Shown piece by piece: positions 34,258 to 43,112 of a stretch of 64,000 nt of DNA. The DNA is taken from contig CALUQO010000002.1 of assembly GCA_944322935.1 (NCBI GenBank), positions 57,321 to 121,320 on the forward strand, read 5' to 3'. The position numbers and the translations under genes were made by a program. The notes below the pieces were generated by a model that worked only from the letters and a program-made list of their open reading frames with translations, searched no databases and was not told the DNA's origin. The DNA is from Candidatus Gastranaerophilales bacterium (GTDB lineage: Bacteria; Cyanobacteriota; Vampirovibrionia; Gastranaerophilales; Gastranaerophilaceae). Each line of letters opens with the position of its first letter. The stretch's first letter is position 1.

Positions 34258-35007
34258 ATGAACATAACAAATACGCCGATACATATATATGCCCCAAATA
34301 TCACACGCACGTCAAACGGACAAAAGTTTGCGCCTGTCTTTAAAAGAAGCCTTAACAAAGATATCTTTGAAAGGACATCAGACAAGGTTTTGCAAACAAA
34401 ATACGGTACCGTTCATTACCACAACGGAAAATTTGTTTATCTGGAATTTAACAAATCCAAAAACCTGAAAGATACACTAAAGGCAATTAAATATGTACAA
34501 AACAAATATGACCTGCTTTCATACGGTATTTCAAGATATGAACACACATACAAAGACTTTGAAAAAGCATTCGGCGATAAATTTAAGGATATGAAATTTG
34601 TTCGCTATTTAGGCGCGGGCAACAGTGCAATGGCTATTGAAAATGAAGAGGGTAAGGTTTTAAAACTGTCCGCCCTGAATCAATTTGCACTTGACAGAAA
34701 ACCCGAAAAATTCGATGCACGTGTTTATGAATCCGGAACAACAGATTCCGGCTATCACTATTACCTGCAGGAAAAATGTGATATAACAAAAATAAAAAAA
34801 GATGATATTGGCAAAATTTCAAAAATGATTGAGGACGCGGGATATACGCCGTTTGATATGTCGGAAGACCAAATAGGGATAGCTAATGACGGAAAAGTTT
34901 ACCTAATAGACCCTGAATGTGCCAAGGATGACAAAGCGCTGGAAGAAATGCGGGAAAGATGCCTGAAATGGGCATTGGAACACGGTTTGGATTACGATTT
35001 TTTATAA
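34258..35007 (+). CDS. Minimal protein-kinase-like protein with N-terminal PVFKR motif
   Basis: A 249-residue protein. The leader MNITNTPIHIYAPNI is polar and ends in APVFKRS (25-31), the shared motif of this window. The rest reads like a stripped-down kinase fold: a Gly-rich loop VRYLGAGNSAMAI (Gly 119-121), a strand with VLKLS (Lys 136), a hinge-like YYLQEKCD, then FDMSEDQIGIAND (Asp 200, Gln 205) in place of the HRD loop and VYLIDPE (Asp 218) in place of DFG. This layout resembles the small bacterial effector kinases. I infer a kinase or kinase-derived effector; activity is unproven. Followed by a shared terminator. Confidence 0.66.
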   Translation: MNITNTPIHIYAPNITRTSNGQKFAPVFKRSLNKDIFERTSDKVLQTKYGTVHYHNGKFVYLEFNKSKNLKDTLKAIKYVQNKYDLLSYGISRYEHTYKDFEKAFGDKFKDMKFVRYLGAGNSAMAIENEEGKVLKLSALNQFALDRKPEKFDARVYESGTTDSGYHYYLQEKCDITKIKKDDIGKISKMIEDAGYTPFDMSEDQIGIANDGKVYLIDPECAKDDKALEEMRERCLKWALEHGLDYDFL

Positions 35008-35051
35008 AAACAAAGGTACGCCCCGTTTATGTTGACGCACCTTTGTTTTTT
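35006..35051. terminator. Terminator between convergent genes
   Basis: AAAACAAAGGT, a loop with CG...CG, ACCTTTGTTTTTT. Lies between the kinase-like gene and the convergent small gene, with T/A runs on both sides. Confidence 0.85.
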
Positions 35052-35061
35052 AGTTATGCAG

Positions 35062-35559
35062 TTATGCGTACAGATTGTTTAATCTGATTGCTGCATCTTC
35101 TTTGGTTTCGGATATTAAAGCATTTTTTTCCATATCTTTGGCAATCTCATAAGCTGCCAGCAGTTGTGTTTCTATCCCTGATTTTGCTTTTAAATTCGGA
35201 ACATCATCGGGTTCATAGAAAATGCTGTAGACGGTTTGATTATCTTTGTCTTTAGGAAATGGTTTTATAGGATAATCAACCCTGGTAAGATATTTGCCGT
35301 TTTCTTCAACTTTTGGAGCTTCGTCTAAAACATTGATAACCTTTGCATATTTTGGGTCATGAAGAAAAACATTGTATCCGTCATACTCAACCTCTGTTTT
35401 TATTGTCTGCAAAGGTTTGACATATTTTTTTGTAAAATCATCCTCGGCAATTTTAGGGTCACTGTAGCCATAAAATTTCTTAGCCAGAGCTTGTCCACCG
35501 TATCCTTTCAAACGAAAAGCACCAAAACTGGGGGTAGCCTGAATACCATTAGTACGCAT
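35062..35559 (-). CDS. Small protein with N-terminal PSFGAF/LKG motif, hypothetical
   Basis: A 165-residue soluble protein with AAAGGAG before the ATG. The short leader MRTNGIQAT runs straight into PSFGAFRLKG, a variant of the FKG motif seen in other proteins here. The remainder is a mixed alpha/beta sequence (VEYDGYNVFLHDPKYAKVI; TVYSIFYEPDDVP). No family recognised and no signal peptide. It converges on the kinase-like gene; a functional pair is possible but not supported beyond proximity. Confidence 0.7.
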   Translation of the reverse strand: MRTNGIQATPSFGAFRLKGYGGQALAKKFYGYSDPKIAEDDFTKKYVKPLQTIKTEVEYDGYNVFLHDPKYAKVINVLDEAPKVEENGKYLTRVDYPIKPFPKDKDNQTVYSIFYEPDDVPNLKAKSGIETQLLAAYEIAKDMEKNALISETKEDAAIRLNNLYA

Positions 35560-35779
35560 ATATACTCCTTTCTTCTTACAATTTAATTATACAACTTTAA
35601 ATTTTTTATCAACTAAAATATTAAACTAAATTTACATATGTAATAAATGCAAATATCTAATCCCTGAGCGCGCAAATCATGTTAAAAATAAAACATAAAA
35701 CTTATTGTCGTTGAATATGCGGCTTTTTTTTATGAAAAATGTTTGTTTTTTTTGAGGTTAGTTTTGTAAAAAAGATACC

Positions 35780-35812
35780 AAAAAAGGAGAATATTTCTAT
35801 TCTCCTTTTTTG
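35780..35812. terminator. Rho-independent terminator after the SLH gene
   Basis: AAAAAGGAGAATA, loop TTTC, TATTCTCCTTTTTT. It lies after the minus-strand SLH gene and has A and T runs on both sides. Confidence 0.88.
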
Positions 35813-35829
35813 TAAGTTGTTTGTATTAA

Positions 35830-37287
35830 TTAGAATACAATTTTCAACTCTTCGTTAGGATTCAAGCTTGAATCGTTAGAGTAAGCAGGTACAATTAAGT
35901 ATCTTACTTCGTCCGTAAATTCATAAATTACACCGAAGGTGCCGCTTACAATCAATTTACAAAGATCATAAGTACCGATACCAAGTGTAGCTATTGATTT
36001 ACCAACGTTAACAACACCTGCACCGGGATGAAGAGTGAATGTGTCAACAAAAGCAGTTGACAATTCGTCGCCGAATTCTTCAAGGCTGTTGCCTGCAACA
36101 TCTACGCCTGAACCGACTGTTCTTACTGCAACACCAACTACTCTACCGGCTGCGCTGAACGGTGCGCCAAGTAATCTTGCTAAAATGTTAGGATTTTTTA
36201 AAGCAGCAACCTGTGCTTGTGAAATTTCTTTCGGGAACTCAGCACATTTGTCGCCGTCTTTAATTTTAACGAACTTAACTTTTATGTAACCGGGGTTTTT
36301 AATACCTGGTCTTACAACTTGAACAACTTCGCCTTTTACTTTAGAACCGGCTGCGAAAGTTTGGCCGTTAATAGTAACATCGGCAGTTGTTTTAGCTGTA
36401 AATCTGTCACCTGCATTAGATGTTCTGGCAGAAAGTCTGTCCAAAATTTTTACATTCAGAACTACAGGGTTGTAATTTTTGATTGCATCAGGTGCATTTT
36501 TGTCTTTTGCTATAGAATTTTTACCTGTCCAGTTTTCTTTCAATGAGCAAATGAGATATGCAACCTGTTCTTTTGAAAGATATTCGTCAGAGTTTACTCT
36601 GTCAGGGTTAGGAATATCATTCAACAAATCAGAGGCAACAACTTCTTTTGTAGGCGCAATTGCCCAGCGAGGAATGTTGTTGATATCTTTATCGTTAAAT
36701 TTAGGAACAATTAAGCTTCTGTCTGTAGCAACATCAATGAGTTGTGCTATAGTAGCAAAAACTTCGGCTTTGGTAACAGGTTGGTCGGGTCTGAATTTTT
36801 TATCAGGATAACCAATCATAACACCGCCGTTTAATGCGCCGTAAATCCAATCTTTAGCCCAGTAGTCAGACGGAATGTCTTTGTACTGCTTAGATACGGA
36901 TTTGTTGTTCAGACCGAATTCTTCAGCAAGAATAACTGCGAGTTCCGAACGCAAAACAGGCATTTTAGCGTTAAAGTTAGATGCATTTTGTTTCTTTTCA
37001 AGAAGATTCATCAATGCTTCCACTCTTGAGCCGATAACAACATTTTCTTTGTTTGTTATGCCCATGTGATTTTTCTTTTTGTAAACTTTTCCGCCTACAA
37101 TGTAGGTTTCCTTAGCAGTATTCAACTGCTGAGCCTGAGAGCCGAACATTGTCGGATGTGCATAAGCTTCCATTTTGTTGGCCGGTTTGTTTTTGTCGCA
37201 TTGTTTGTCGCAATCTTTAGCCATTGCGCAAGAAGCAGTAACTAAAACCACCAGTGTAGAAGCAAGCAAGATTTTGAATTTTTTCAT
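35830..37287 (-). CDS. Exported SLH-domain protein
   Basis: A 485-residue protein with signal peptide MKKFKILLASTLVVLVTASC and likely cleavage after AMA. Residues ~100-260 contain SLH-type repeats: AVILAEEFGLN, YKDIPSDYWAKDWIYGALN, IGYPDKKFRPDQPVTKAEVF and a degenerate third unit. SLH domains bind cell-wall polymers and, in cyanobacteria, sit in outer-membrane porins. The C-terminal ~200 residues (for example SARTSNAGDRFTAKTTADV, then Gly/Val-rich segments) do not look like a full porin barrel. It probably tethers envelope layers. Single gene with a strong ribosome site (AGGAGAAGTC). Confidence 0.87.
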   Translation of the reverse strand: MKKFKILLASTLVVLVTASCAMAKDCDKQCDKNKPANKMEAYAHPTMFGSQAQQLNTAKETYIVGGKVYKKKNHMGITNKENVVIGSRVEALMNLLEKKQNASNFNAKMPVLRSELAVILAEEFGLNNKSVSKQYKDIPSDYWAKDWIYGALNGGVMIGYPDKKFRPDQPVTKAEVFATIAQLIDVATDRSLIVPKFNDKDINNIPRWAIAPTKEVVASDLLNDIPNPDRVNSDEYLSKEQVAYLICSLKENWTGKNSIAKDKNAPDAIKNYNPVVLNVKILDRLSARTSNAGDRFTAKTTADVTINGQTFAAGSKVKGEVVQVVRPGIKNPGYIKVKFVKIKDGDKCAEFPKEISQAQVAALKNPNILARLLGAPFSAAGRVVGVAVRTVGSGVDVAGNSLEEFGDELSTAFVDTFTLHPGAGVVNVGKSIATLGIGTYDLCKLIVSGTFGVIYEFTDEVRYLIVPAYSNDSSLNPNEELKIVF

Positions 37288-37457
37288 AGACTTCTCCTAA
37301 CTATTCTCATTTTCCTTTTACAGAAAACCACACTATATTATCCATATTTCAATCAATATCGTCAAGCCCTAAAGTGTATTTTTTATCACTGATTTTAGAA
37401 TTTTGTACAAAACTTTGCATAATTAAGCTAAATTATTGTATCAAAGAGGAGAAAATA

Positions 37458-38348
37458 ATGTATACGGTTGATTGTTCGATAAAAGAAGTAGATAAACTAA
37501 ATATCTTTAAACTAAACAGCTGGTTTAACATCCTTGGAGTGCTGCATTCTATAAAAAATTACGAAAAAAATTTTTATTCAACAAATGCCAATTATACAAA
37601 AAACAGTGTATATCCAGTAACTGACGCGCTTAAAAACAGTGTTGCCCCCAAAACCATTTTAACTAAAGATAAAATACAAATAGATATATGGGATATAAAT
37701 CCTTTCAAATGCAAAAAATACATTATATTTTGCGAAGGGATAAGCAGCGAAAAGAGCAACCCGCTGCAGCAAAAAGCCTATCAAAGGTTTGTTTATTCAG
37801 GCTGGGGCGTAATTGCCTTTGATTATCGCGGCAAAGGTAAAAGCAGCGGAGTTTTTTCTCAACGCGGTGCAAAAGAAGACCTTAGAACGGTTTTTAAATA
37901 TTTGATTGACAGGGGAATATCTCCTTCTGACATCGGCATAATAGGCCATTCCATGGGTAGTGCTGTTGCCATGGATTTTTGCTCTCAACAAAAAACAGCC
38001 TTTACTATTCTCATAAACCCGTTTTCCAAAGCTGCGGATATGGCCAAAAATATAGCTCAAAAAGCCAGCATGCCCGACTTTATAAGAACTGTTATCAAAT
38101 GCTTGCCTTCATTTTTAATTCCGATTCAAAACAAATTTAACAATGAAAAAGCAATAAAAAAGATAAAATCTCCTGTTTATATTATACATACAAAGGATGA
38201 CACTGTTATCCCTGTAGAGCTGGCCAGAAAACTTTTTTCAATAAAAAAAGGCAAAAATATATTTTATACAGAGCTGGAAGGCTGCGAGCATGATTTAAAC
38301 GATGAAAAAATAAATTTCTGCCTGAAGTTTATGGAAAATTATTTGTAA
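37458..38348 (+). CDS. Alpha/beta hydrolase
   Basis: A 296-residue hydrolase-fold protein. The start at 37458 follows AGAGGAGAAAATA; the upstream frame is hydrophobic noise. The catalytic triad is visible: nucleophile elbow GHSMGSA (Ser), the acid in YIIHTKDDTVIP (Asp) and the His in EGCEHDLND. The oxyanion part is FCEGISSEKSNP, and GWGVIAFDYRGKGKSSG is typical of the family. Substrate unknown; thioesterase, lipase or peptidase are possible. Confidence 0.86.
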   Translation: MYTVDCSIKEVDKLNIFKLNSWFNILGVLHSIKNYEKNFYSTNANYTKNSVYPVTDALKNSVAPKTILTKDKIQIDIWDINPFKCKKYIIFCEGISSEKSNPLQQKAYQRFVYSGWGVIAFDYRGKGKSSGVFSQRGAKEDLRTVFKYLIDRGISPSDIGIIGHSMGSAVAMDFCSQQKTAFTILINPFSKAADMAKNIAQKASMPDFIRTVIKCLPSFLIPIQNKFNNEKAIKKIKSPVYIIHTKDDTVIPVELARKLFSIKKGKNIFYTELEGCEHDLNDEKINFCLKFMENYL

Positions 38349-38371
38349 ATAAGTTTAAAGAAACGGAATAA

Positions 38372-39295
38372 CTAATTGTGTTTTTCCGGCTTTAAAATTT
38401 GTATATTTCTGGTTTCGGAAAAATCATAACGTGCAGCTTTAATTTTTTCTCTTGTTTCTTCATCAAGACTGTGACCGTTAACTAATCTGTCCACAAATCC
38501 GTTGTTTAACTTCACTGCTTTTGGCAGAGCACCTATGTCATCTAAAATATCTTTTATTTGTACAAAATCATAAGAATAAGACTGCTTTGACTGATATACA
38601 AGAGTTTCACCGGTCATGGATTCAACTGGTTTGCCGCCTTCGTCAAAATACAGTTTAAAAATGGATTTTAAATCCTGAAGCTCGGATTGCATTGTCTGCA
38701 CAGCCTGTTGTATCCGCAAATAACGTTCAAAAAGATATTCGATATTGCCGATTTGTTTCATCTGCCAGTCGTATTTTTTTTCATAGAGCTTTTTTAGTTT
38801 CGGATAAGCCTTTGCAAGTCCTATTGTGTCAGCCATTGCACGGTGCCTTGTGTCAAACTCCACACCGAATTTGTTCATAAGATTTTCAAGCCCGTGAGAT
38901 TCAAACTCCGGATAGACTTCTTTAAACAAAAATTGTGAGTCTATTCTCTGGTTTTCAATCGGCTTGCCGTACAGCCTTTTTGATGCCTCGTTGATAAAGT
39001 TGTAATCAAATATGGCGTTGTGGGCAACTATAGGATAGTCGCCGATAAATTCCAGAATTTTGGGCATGACTTCTTCTTCTGTAGGCTGGTCAGCGACCAT
39101 TTCTTCCGTAATACCGTGCACTGCCATACTGGACTTTCTTATATGCTGCTGCGGGTTAATTAAAGTTTCGTAACTGTCTTTTATCACGCCGTTTTCAAGT
39201 CTTACAGCCGCAAACTCAATTATTCTTTCTTTTTTATAATCCAGACCCGTTGTTTCAACGTCAAGGACTATTTCTATACATTTTTTTCTTGGCAT
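38372..39295 (-). CDS. DEDDh 3'-5' exonuclease, DNA polymerase III epsilon-like
   Basis: A 307-residue protein. The exonuclease core (residues 1-180) has the three Exo motifs: VLDVETTGL (Asp 12, Glu 14), HNAIFDYNFINEA (Asp) and HRAMADTIG (His, Asp). The C-terminal third has a helical stretch and no recognisable added domain. Stand-alone enzymes of this kind act as a proofreading subunit or as repair/RNA-turnover exonucleases. It converges on the hydrolase gene. Confidence 0.88.
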   Translation of the reverse strand: MPRKKCIEIVLDVETTGLDYKKERIIEFAAVRLENGVIKDSYETLINPQQHIRKSSMAVHGITEEMVADQPTEEEVMPKILEFIGDYPIVAHNAIFDYNFINEASKRLYGKPIENQRIDSQFLFKEVYPEFESHGLENLMNKFGVEFDTRHRAMADTIGLAKAYPKLKKLYEKKYDWQMKQIGNIEYLFERYLRIQQAVQTMQSELQDLKSIFKLYFDEGGKPVESMTGETLVYQSKQSYSYDFVQIKDILDDIGALPKAVKLNNGFVDRLVNGHSLDEETREKIKAARYDFSETRNIQILKPEKHN

Positions 39296-39649
39296 TCAAA
39301 TCTCCCTCATTTCTATATTAACACAAACCTGTATACAGTCATCTAATTTAAAAAATTTATGCGTTAATACAAAATAACAATGTCTTTAAAAAGCAGCAAT
39401 AACTTGCAATACAGGGGGTAAACACGCACAGGACTTGACTTTTTATCTTTATGAAGTAATATAAACAGGAAACAGGTTGTTTAATCTCTTGTGAAAGTCA
39501 AAGCAATCGGATTAAATAATGTGTTTTACGGGGGAGGCTCCCTGTTATTTCAGAGAGAGTTGTAATATATATAAATATTGCCGCCCGACTGATTACGAGT
39601 CTTTATATAAGCACTCCCCGTTTCGATTTACAAAACAGAGGATTAAAAT
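39296..39649 (+). other. Gene-free leader upstream of the lytic transglycosylase; possible riboswitch
   Basis: No coding frame. Structured parts: TTTAATC (39480-39486) pairs with GATTAAA (39510-39516); ACGGGGGAGGCTCCCTGT (39528-39545) is a GC-rich hairpin; GACTGATTACGAGTC (39587-39601) is a closed hairpin preceded by TTGCCGCCC. The order TTAATC, CGGGGGA, then GCCG with a CGAGTC-type end recalls the ydaO (cyclic-di-AMP) riboswitch, which in several groups controls cell-wall hydrolases. The match is loose, so the class is uncertain, but a regulatory leader for the transglycosylase is likely. Confidence 0.35.
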
Positions 39650-40249
39650 TTGATTAGAAAGTTACTAACACTAACCTTACTACTCATCTCCTGCATTTTA
39701 GCAAATCCGCAATACTCACAAGCAGCAACATCAAAAGCCACAGTCAAAGACTACATAGTAAAACATTCTTTGGAGATGGGTGTCGATCCGGCTATCGGCT
39801 TGAGTATTGCAAAAATGGAATCAGGCTTTGTTCATGAAAAAAGAAGCTCCTTTGGAGCAGTGGGCGTTTTTCAATTAATGCCTTCAACAGCAAGAAGAAT
39901 GGGGTATAACCCTTACCAGCTAAGCGATAACATCAGAGGCGGTTTGATGTATTACAAAATGATGTATCAAAAATTCGGCTCGATGGAACTTGCGCTTGCT
40001 GCTTACAACGCAGGCCCGGGTAACGTAAGCAAATACAAAGGGGTTCCGCCGTTTGCCGAAACAAAAAGATTCGTCAGCGGCATTATGAGTGAATACAATT
40101 CGCAAAAAATTAACCCTGACCCCGCCATTTTGAAATACAAACAAAACGGTGTGTACAAAGGGCCGTTAATTATTGACAGAGAAGCAAACGTTTTGAGAAA
40201 AAATACTCTCGACAGTTTGCCGATAGTGACATTAACAGGTGCTATCTAA
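39650..40249 (+). CDS. Exported lytic transglycosylase (SLT/GH23)
   Basis: A 199-residue protein starting at TTG behind AGAGGATTAAAAT, with signal peptide MIRKLLTLTLLLISCILANP and cleavage near YSQA. The SLT goose-lysozyme-like domain fills most of the rest: IAKMESGFVHEKRSSFGAVG with the catalytic Glu, FQLMPSTARRMGYNPYQL, and LALAAYNAGPGNV. It cuts peptidoglycan glycan strands with 1,6-anhydro product formation. Its long structured leader (39296-39649) suggests riboswitch control. A strong terminator follows. Confidence 0.92.
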   Translation: MIRKLLTLTLLLISCILANPQYSQAATSKATVKDYIVKHSLEMGVDPAIGLSIAKMESGFVHEKRSSFGAVGVFQLMPSTARRMGYNPYQLSDNIRGGLMYYKMMYQKFGSMELALAAYNAGPGNVSKYKGVPPFAETKRFVSGIMSEYNSQKINPDPAILKYKQNGVYKGPLIIDREANVLRKNTLDSLPIVTLTGAI

Positions 40250-40265
40250 AAGATAAATTTTTCGC

Positions 40266-40318
40266 TAAAAAGCATTTTGTAATTTTTTTGATAAATCTTT
40301 ACAAAATGCTTTTTTTTA
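40266..40318 (+). terminator. Rho-independent terminator
   Basis: AAAAAGCATTTTGTAA, a ~15-base loop, TTTACAAAATGCTTTTTTTT. Starts 16 bases after the transglycosylase stop. Confidence 0.9.
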
Positions 40319-40358
40319 TTTTAAAATATAAATATGGTTATAAACGAGCTGAGGACGT

Positions 40359-41039
40359 ATGTTCAAAGAGACGAAAACACACGAGGTCACTACCGACGTA
40401 GTTATTTTTACGATTAAAGACGACAAACTCAAAGTATTGCTTGTAAGACGTGCAAACGAACCTTTTAAAGGCAAATGGGCACTGCCGGGCGGCTATATCC
40501 GTATATCTGAAACAATAGACGAAGCGGCCTTGCGTATTTTGAAAGAAAAAACTAACGTTCAAAATATCTATCTTGAACAGCTCTATACCTTCGGTGACCC
40601 GTTGCGACACCCTGCAGCGCGTGTTATTACCTGTGCGTATTTTGCACTTATACGCTCCGATGACATTGTACTTTCCTTTGAAGAAAATACGGAAATTACA
40701 GAGGTTAAGTGGCATCCTGTCAATAACTTGCCTGCACTGGCTTTTGACCATAAAGAAATTATTGAATATTCTCTTAAGAGAACAAGAGAACGTCTTGAGT
40801 TCTGCCCGATTGCTTTCCAGCTGCTGCCGCAGAAGTTTACGCTGACAGAACTTCAAAAAGCTTACGAAATGATTCTTATGAAAAAGCTGGATAAACGCAA
40901 TTTCAGAAAAAAATTCCTCTCACTTTCAATATTAAAAGAGCTGGATGAATACACAAAATCAGGCTCAAAACGCCCTGCAAGGCTGTATTCTTTTGATAAA
41001 ATTACTCTTGATTCAAAAAGAGGACACTTCTTTTCATAA
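40359..41039 (+). CDS. NUDIX-fold regulator of NrtR type
   Basis: A 226-residue protein: an N-terminal NUDIX domain (VFTIKDDKLKVLLVRRANE, WALPGGYIRISETIDEAAL) and a C-terminal winged-helix part (KFTLTELQKAYEMILMKKLD, KRNFRKKFLSL). The NUDIX box lacks its catalytic glutamates: after GGYIRISE the REUxEE segment reads RILKEK. NrtR regulators of NAD-related genes have this two-domain layout, length and loss of catalysis, so a ligand-sensing transcription regulator (for example ADP-ribose) is more likely than a hydrolase. Its target genes are not obvious here. Confidence 0.84.
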   Translation: MFKETKTHEVTTDVVIFTIKDDKLKVLLVRRANEPFKGKWALPGGYIRISETIDEAALRILKEKTNVQNIYLEQLYTFGDPLRHPAARVITCAYFALIRSDDIVLSFEENTEITEVKWHPVNNLPALAFDHKEIIEYSLKRTRERLEFCPIAFQLLPQKFTLTELQKAYEMILMKKLDKRNFRKKFLSLSILKELDEYTKSGSKRPARLYSFDKITLDSKRGHFFS

Positions 41040-41106
41040 ATCAACACAATAATGTATTGCGTAGTGTTATGGATACCAATAAATGCGTGTTGGTATGTCC
41101 GATTGG

Positions 41107-42099
41107 CTATATTAAGTGTTCACGTTCTATAATTTCCATAACCTTTTGCGGCTTTATTGAAGACATGCAAGGAGTGAATTTTTCTCCGTCAGCAAGTAAT
41201 TTGCACTTTCTTTTTCCACAGAATCTGCAGGAAATTTCCGGTTCTATAAAAAATCCGTTTTTACTGTATGCCGAGCTTGAGCGCGGATGAGTAGACCCCA
41301 TAAGGGCTATTGTTTTTGCCCCGACCGCATCTGCCAGATGTAACGGACCGGAATCACCGGAAATAAATAAGTCACAAAGTGATATCAAAGCTGCAGTTTC
41401 TTTTAATGTCAGCTTGCCCGAATATATATGTGAGTTTTTTATTTGACCGTATTGGCTGTGATTTTGCGCTTCAGTAGGTGAGCCTATTACCAAAATGGTT
41501 GCATTGTATTTTTTTACGAGTTCATTACCCAGTTGTGTCCAGTAATCATCAACCCAAATGCGTCCTTGTCTCTGTAAGTCATTATCACCGCCGGGGCTAA
41601 ATATGATTACCGGATGTTTCATGTCAGAGAGCTCTTTTTGAAATCTGTTTTGTATATCCCTGTCAACTCCAAGGTTAATAAATTCGGGTTTTTTAAGCTC
41701 TCCAAAAGCATCACATGCAGTGTTGTAAAATGCGTCAGCAGCATGAACTCTTTGGGCATTCCTTTTTATTAATTGTTTTGGTGCTGCGGTTTTTATTAAT
41801 ATCATATTTCTTATTGAGTTAGTCAGATTAATTATATAATCATACTTCTCTTTCCGAAGCTCAAGCCCTTTTTTTATCAAATAAAAGATATTATCTTTTT
41901 GGTTCATGTCAACGGGGATAATTTTATCCAGATATTCATTATTTTCCAGCAGCGGACATATATTTTCAGCGGTTATAAAATGTATAACATGCTGCGGATA
42001 TGTGGTTTTTATTGCTTGAGCAATAATTGTTGAGTGCACAACATCTCCAATTGCCCCGAGTCTCATTATCAATACTTTTTTTGTAGTGTTATTTTGCAT
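41107..42099 (-). CDS. Glycosyltransferase family 9 (heptosyltransferase-like)
   Basis: A 330-residue protein. Family 9 opening VLIMRLGAIGDVVHSTIIAQ, then the Rossmann parts IIFSPGGDND and LVIGSPTEA and the donor-site block LISLCDLFISGDSGPLHLAD with AVGAKTIALMGSTHPRSS. These enzymes add heptose or related sugars to lipid A core or glycans in diderms. The C-terminal Cys-rich segment (CRFCGKRKC) is seen in some members. It is a single gene, convergent with the NrtR-like gene. Confidence 0.9.
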   Translation of the reverse strand: MQNNTTKKVLIMRLGAIGDVVHSTIIAQAIKTTYPQHVIHFITAENICPLLENNEYLDKIIPVDMNQKDNIFYLIKKGLELRKEKYDYIINLTNSIRNMILIKTAAPKQLIKRNAQRVHAADAFYNTACDAFGELKKPEFINLGVDRDIQNRFQKELSDMKHPVIIFSPGGDNDLQRQGRIWVDDYWTQLGNELVKKYNATILVIGSPTEAQNHSQYGQIKNSHIYSGKLTLKETAALISLCDLFISGDSGPLHLADAVGAKTIALMGSTHPRSSSAYSKNGFFIEPEISCRFCGKRKCKLLADGEKFTPCMSSIKPQKVMEIIEREHLI

Positions 42100-42207
42100 T
42101 TGAATTCAGTTACATAATCTTAACTAATTAATGATAGCATAAACTTTTTTTATATTACGCAATTTTTTCAACAAATAATACTTTATATATATAACACGGG
42201 GTATACT

Positions 42208-43059
42208 ATGGCTGACGACCAAAAAGATTCAAAAAATCAACAAACAAATATTAGCCAACCGAGTAACGGCGATAATTTCAAGATGTTTTTCAGGGTTATG
42301 TCCGACAATAACGGCGATGACATGCTCCTTGACGCTGCAATGGATTCGTATTCTTCAGAGTTAAGCCTGCTCGAACGCCGAGGGCAGGATATTCTCGAGA
42401 CAATAGGCGACGGAGCAAAAAGACTTTTCAGCAAGAAAAAAGCAGCAGCCCCGGATTACTTAAATCCGACGGGAGCTGTTCCGACGACATCGGCCGAACA
42501 GTTGGAACACCAAATAAAAAGAAAATCAAGCAGTGCGGCTGATGCTGTTTTTCGACCGGAAAGCCCTTCCGTTGAAAAGAAATCCACTTTTTTAAAAGAT
42601 GTAAATTATGATGTTTCAGTCGATAAATTTTCAGCAATGAAAGAGATTACTCCTACATTTCAGGCGGGTACGGTTGTTGATTATTTTGACAAATCCGTCG
42701 GTTTGAGGTGTCAAAACTCTACAAATGGCGGTCATACCGTTTTGAAAGGAGAAATTGAATACGAGCCCTTTGACAATACTGTGAAAATCTCTTCCAGCTA
42801 TAATATGCCTAAAAGCTACATAGACGGACGTGTTTACCTGAATAAAGACAATCCCGGTGTATCAGCTGGATACACAAAACAAATTAGCGATAAAGCCTGT
42901 TTTCGGGCAAACGCATCATGGTTCAAAAGTGATGCAGCCTTTGAAGTCAGCTACAAAGCAAAATTAAAAGATGCCTCTTATTTTTCTGTAGGTGCATACG
43001 GTTCAACCTATCACAACGAAATCGGTGTGCGTATGCAATGGAATTTCCACGGATTTTGA
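42208..43059 (+). CDS. Hypothetical protein with disordered N-terminus and beta-rich C-terminus
   Basis: A 283-residue protein. The first ~140 residues are polar and low-complexity (SNGDNFKMFFRVMSDNNGDD, then KKKAAAPDY). The last ~130 residues alternate polar and hydrophobic residues with glycine turns (HTVLKGEIEYEPFDNTVKIS, DGRVYLNKDNPGVSAGYTK, ASYFSVGAYGSTYHNEIGVR) and end in an aromatic, QWNFHGF. This is how outer-membrane beta-barrel or beta-sandwich ends look, yet there is no signal peptide. No family recognised. GGGG lies eight bases before the ATG. Confidence 0.72.
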   Translation: MADDQKDSKNQQTNISQPSNGDNFKMFFRVMSDNNGDDMLLDAAMDSYSSELSLLERRGQDILETIGDGAKRLFSKKKAAAPDYLNPTGAVPTTSAEQLEHQIKRKSSSAADAVFRPESPSVEKKSTFLKDVNYDVSVDKFSAMKEITPTFQAGTVVDYFDKSVGLRCQNSTNGGHTVLKGEIEYEPFDNTVKISSSYNMPKSYIDGRVYLNKDNPGVSAGYTKQISDKACFRANASWFKSDAAFEVSYKAKLKDASYFSVGAYGSTYHNEIGVRMQWNFHGF

Positions 43060-43112
43060 TTTTTTATTTTATCGAAAAACGCAAAGGAAAAATCTGCTTT
43101 TCTGATTTTAGA

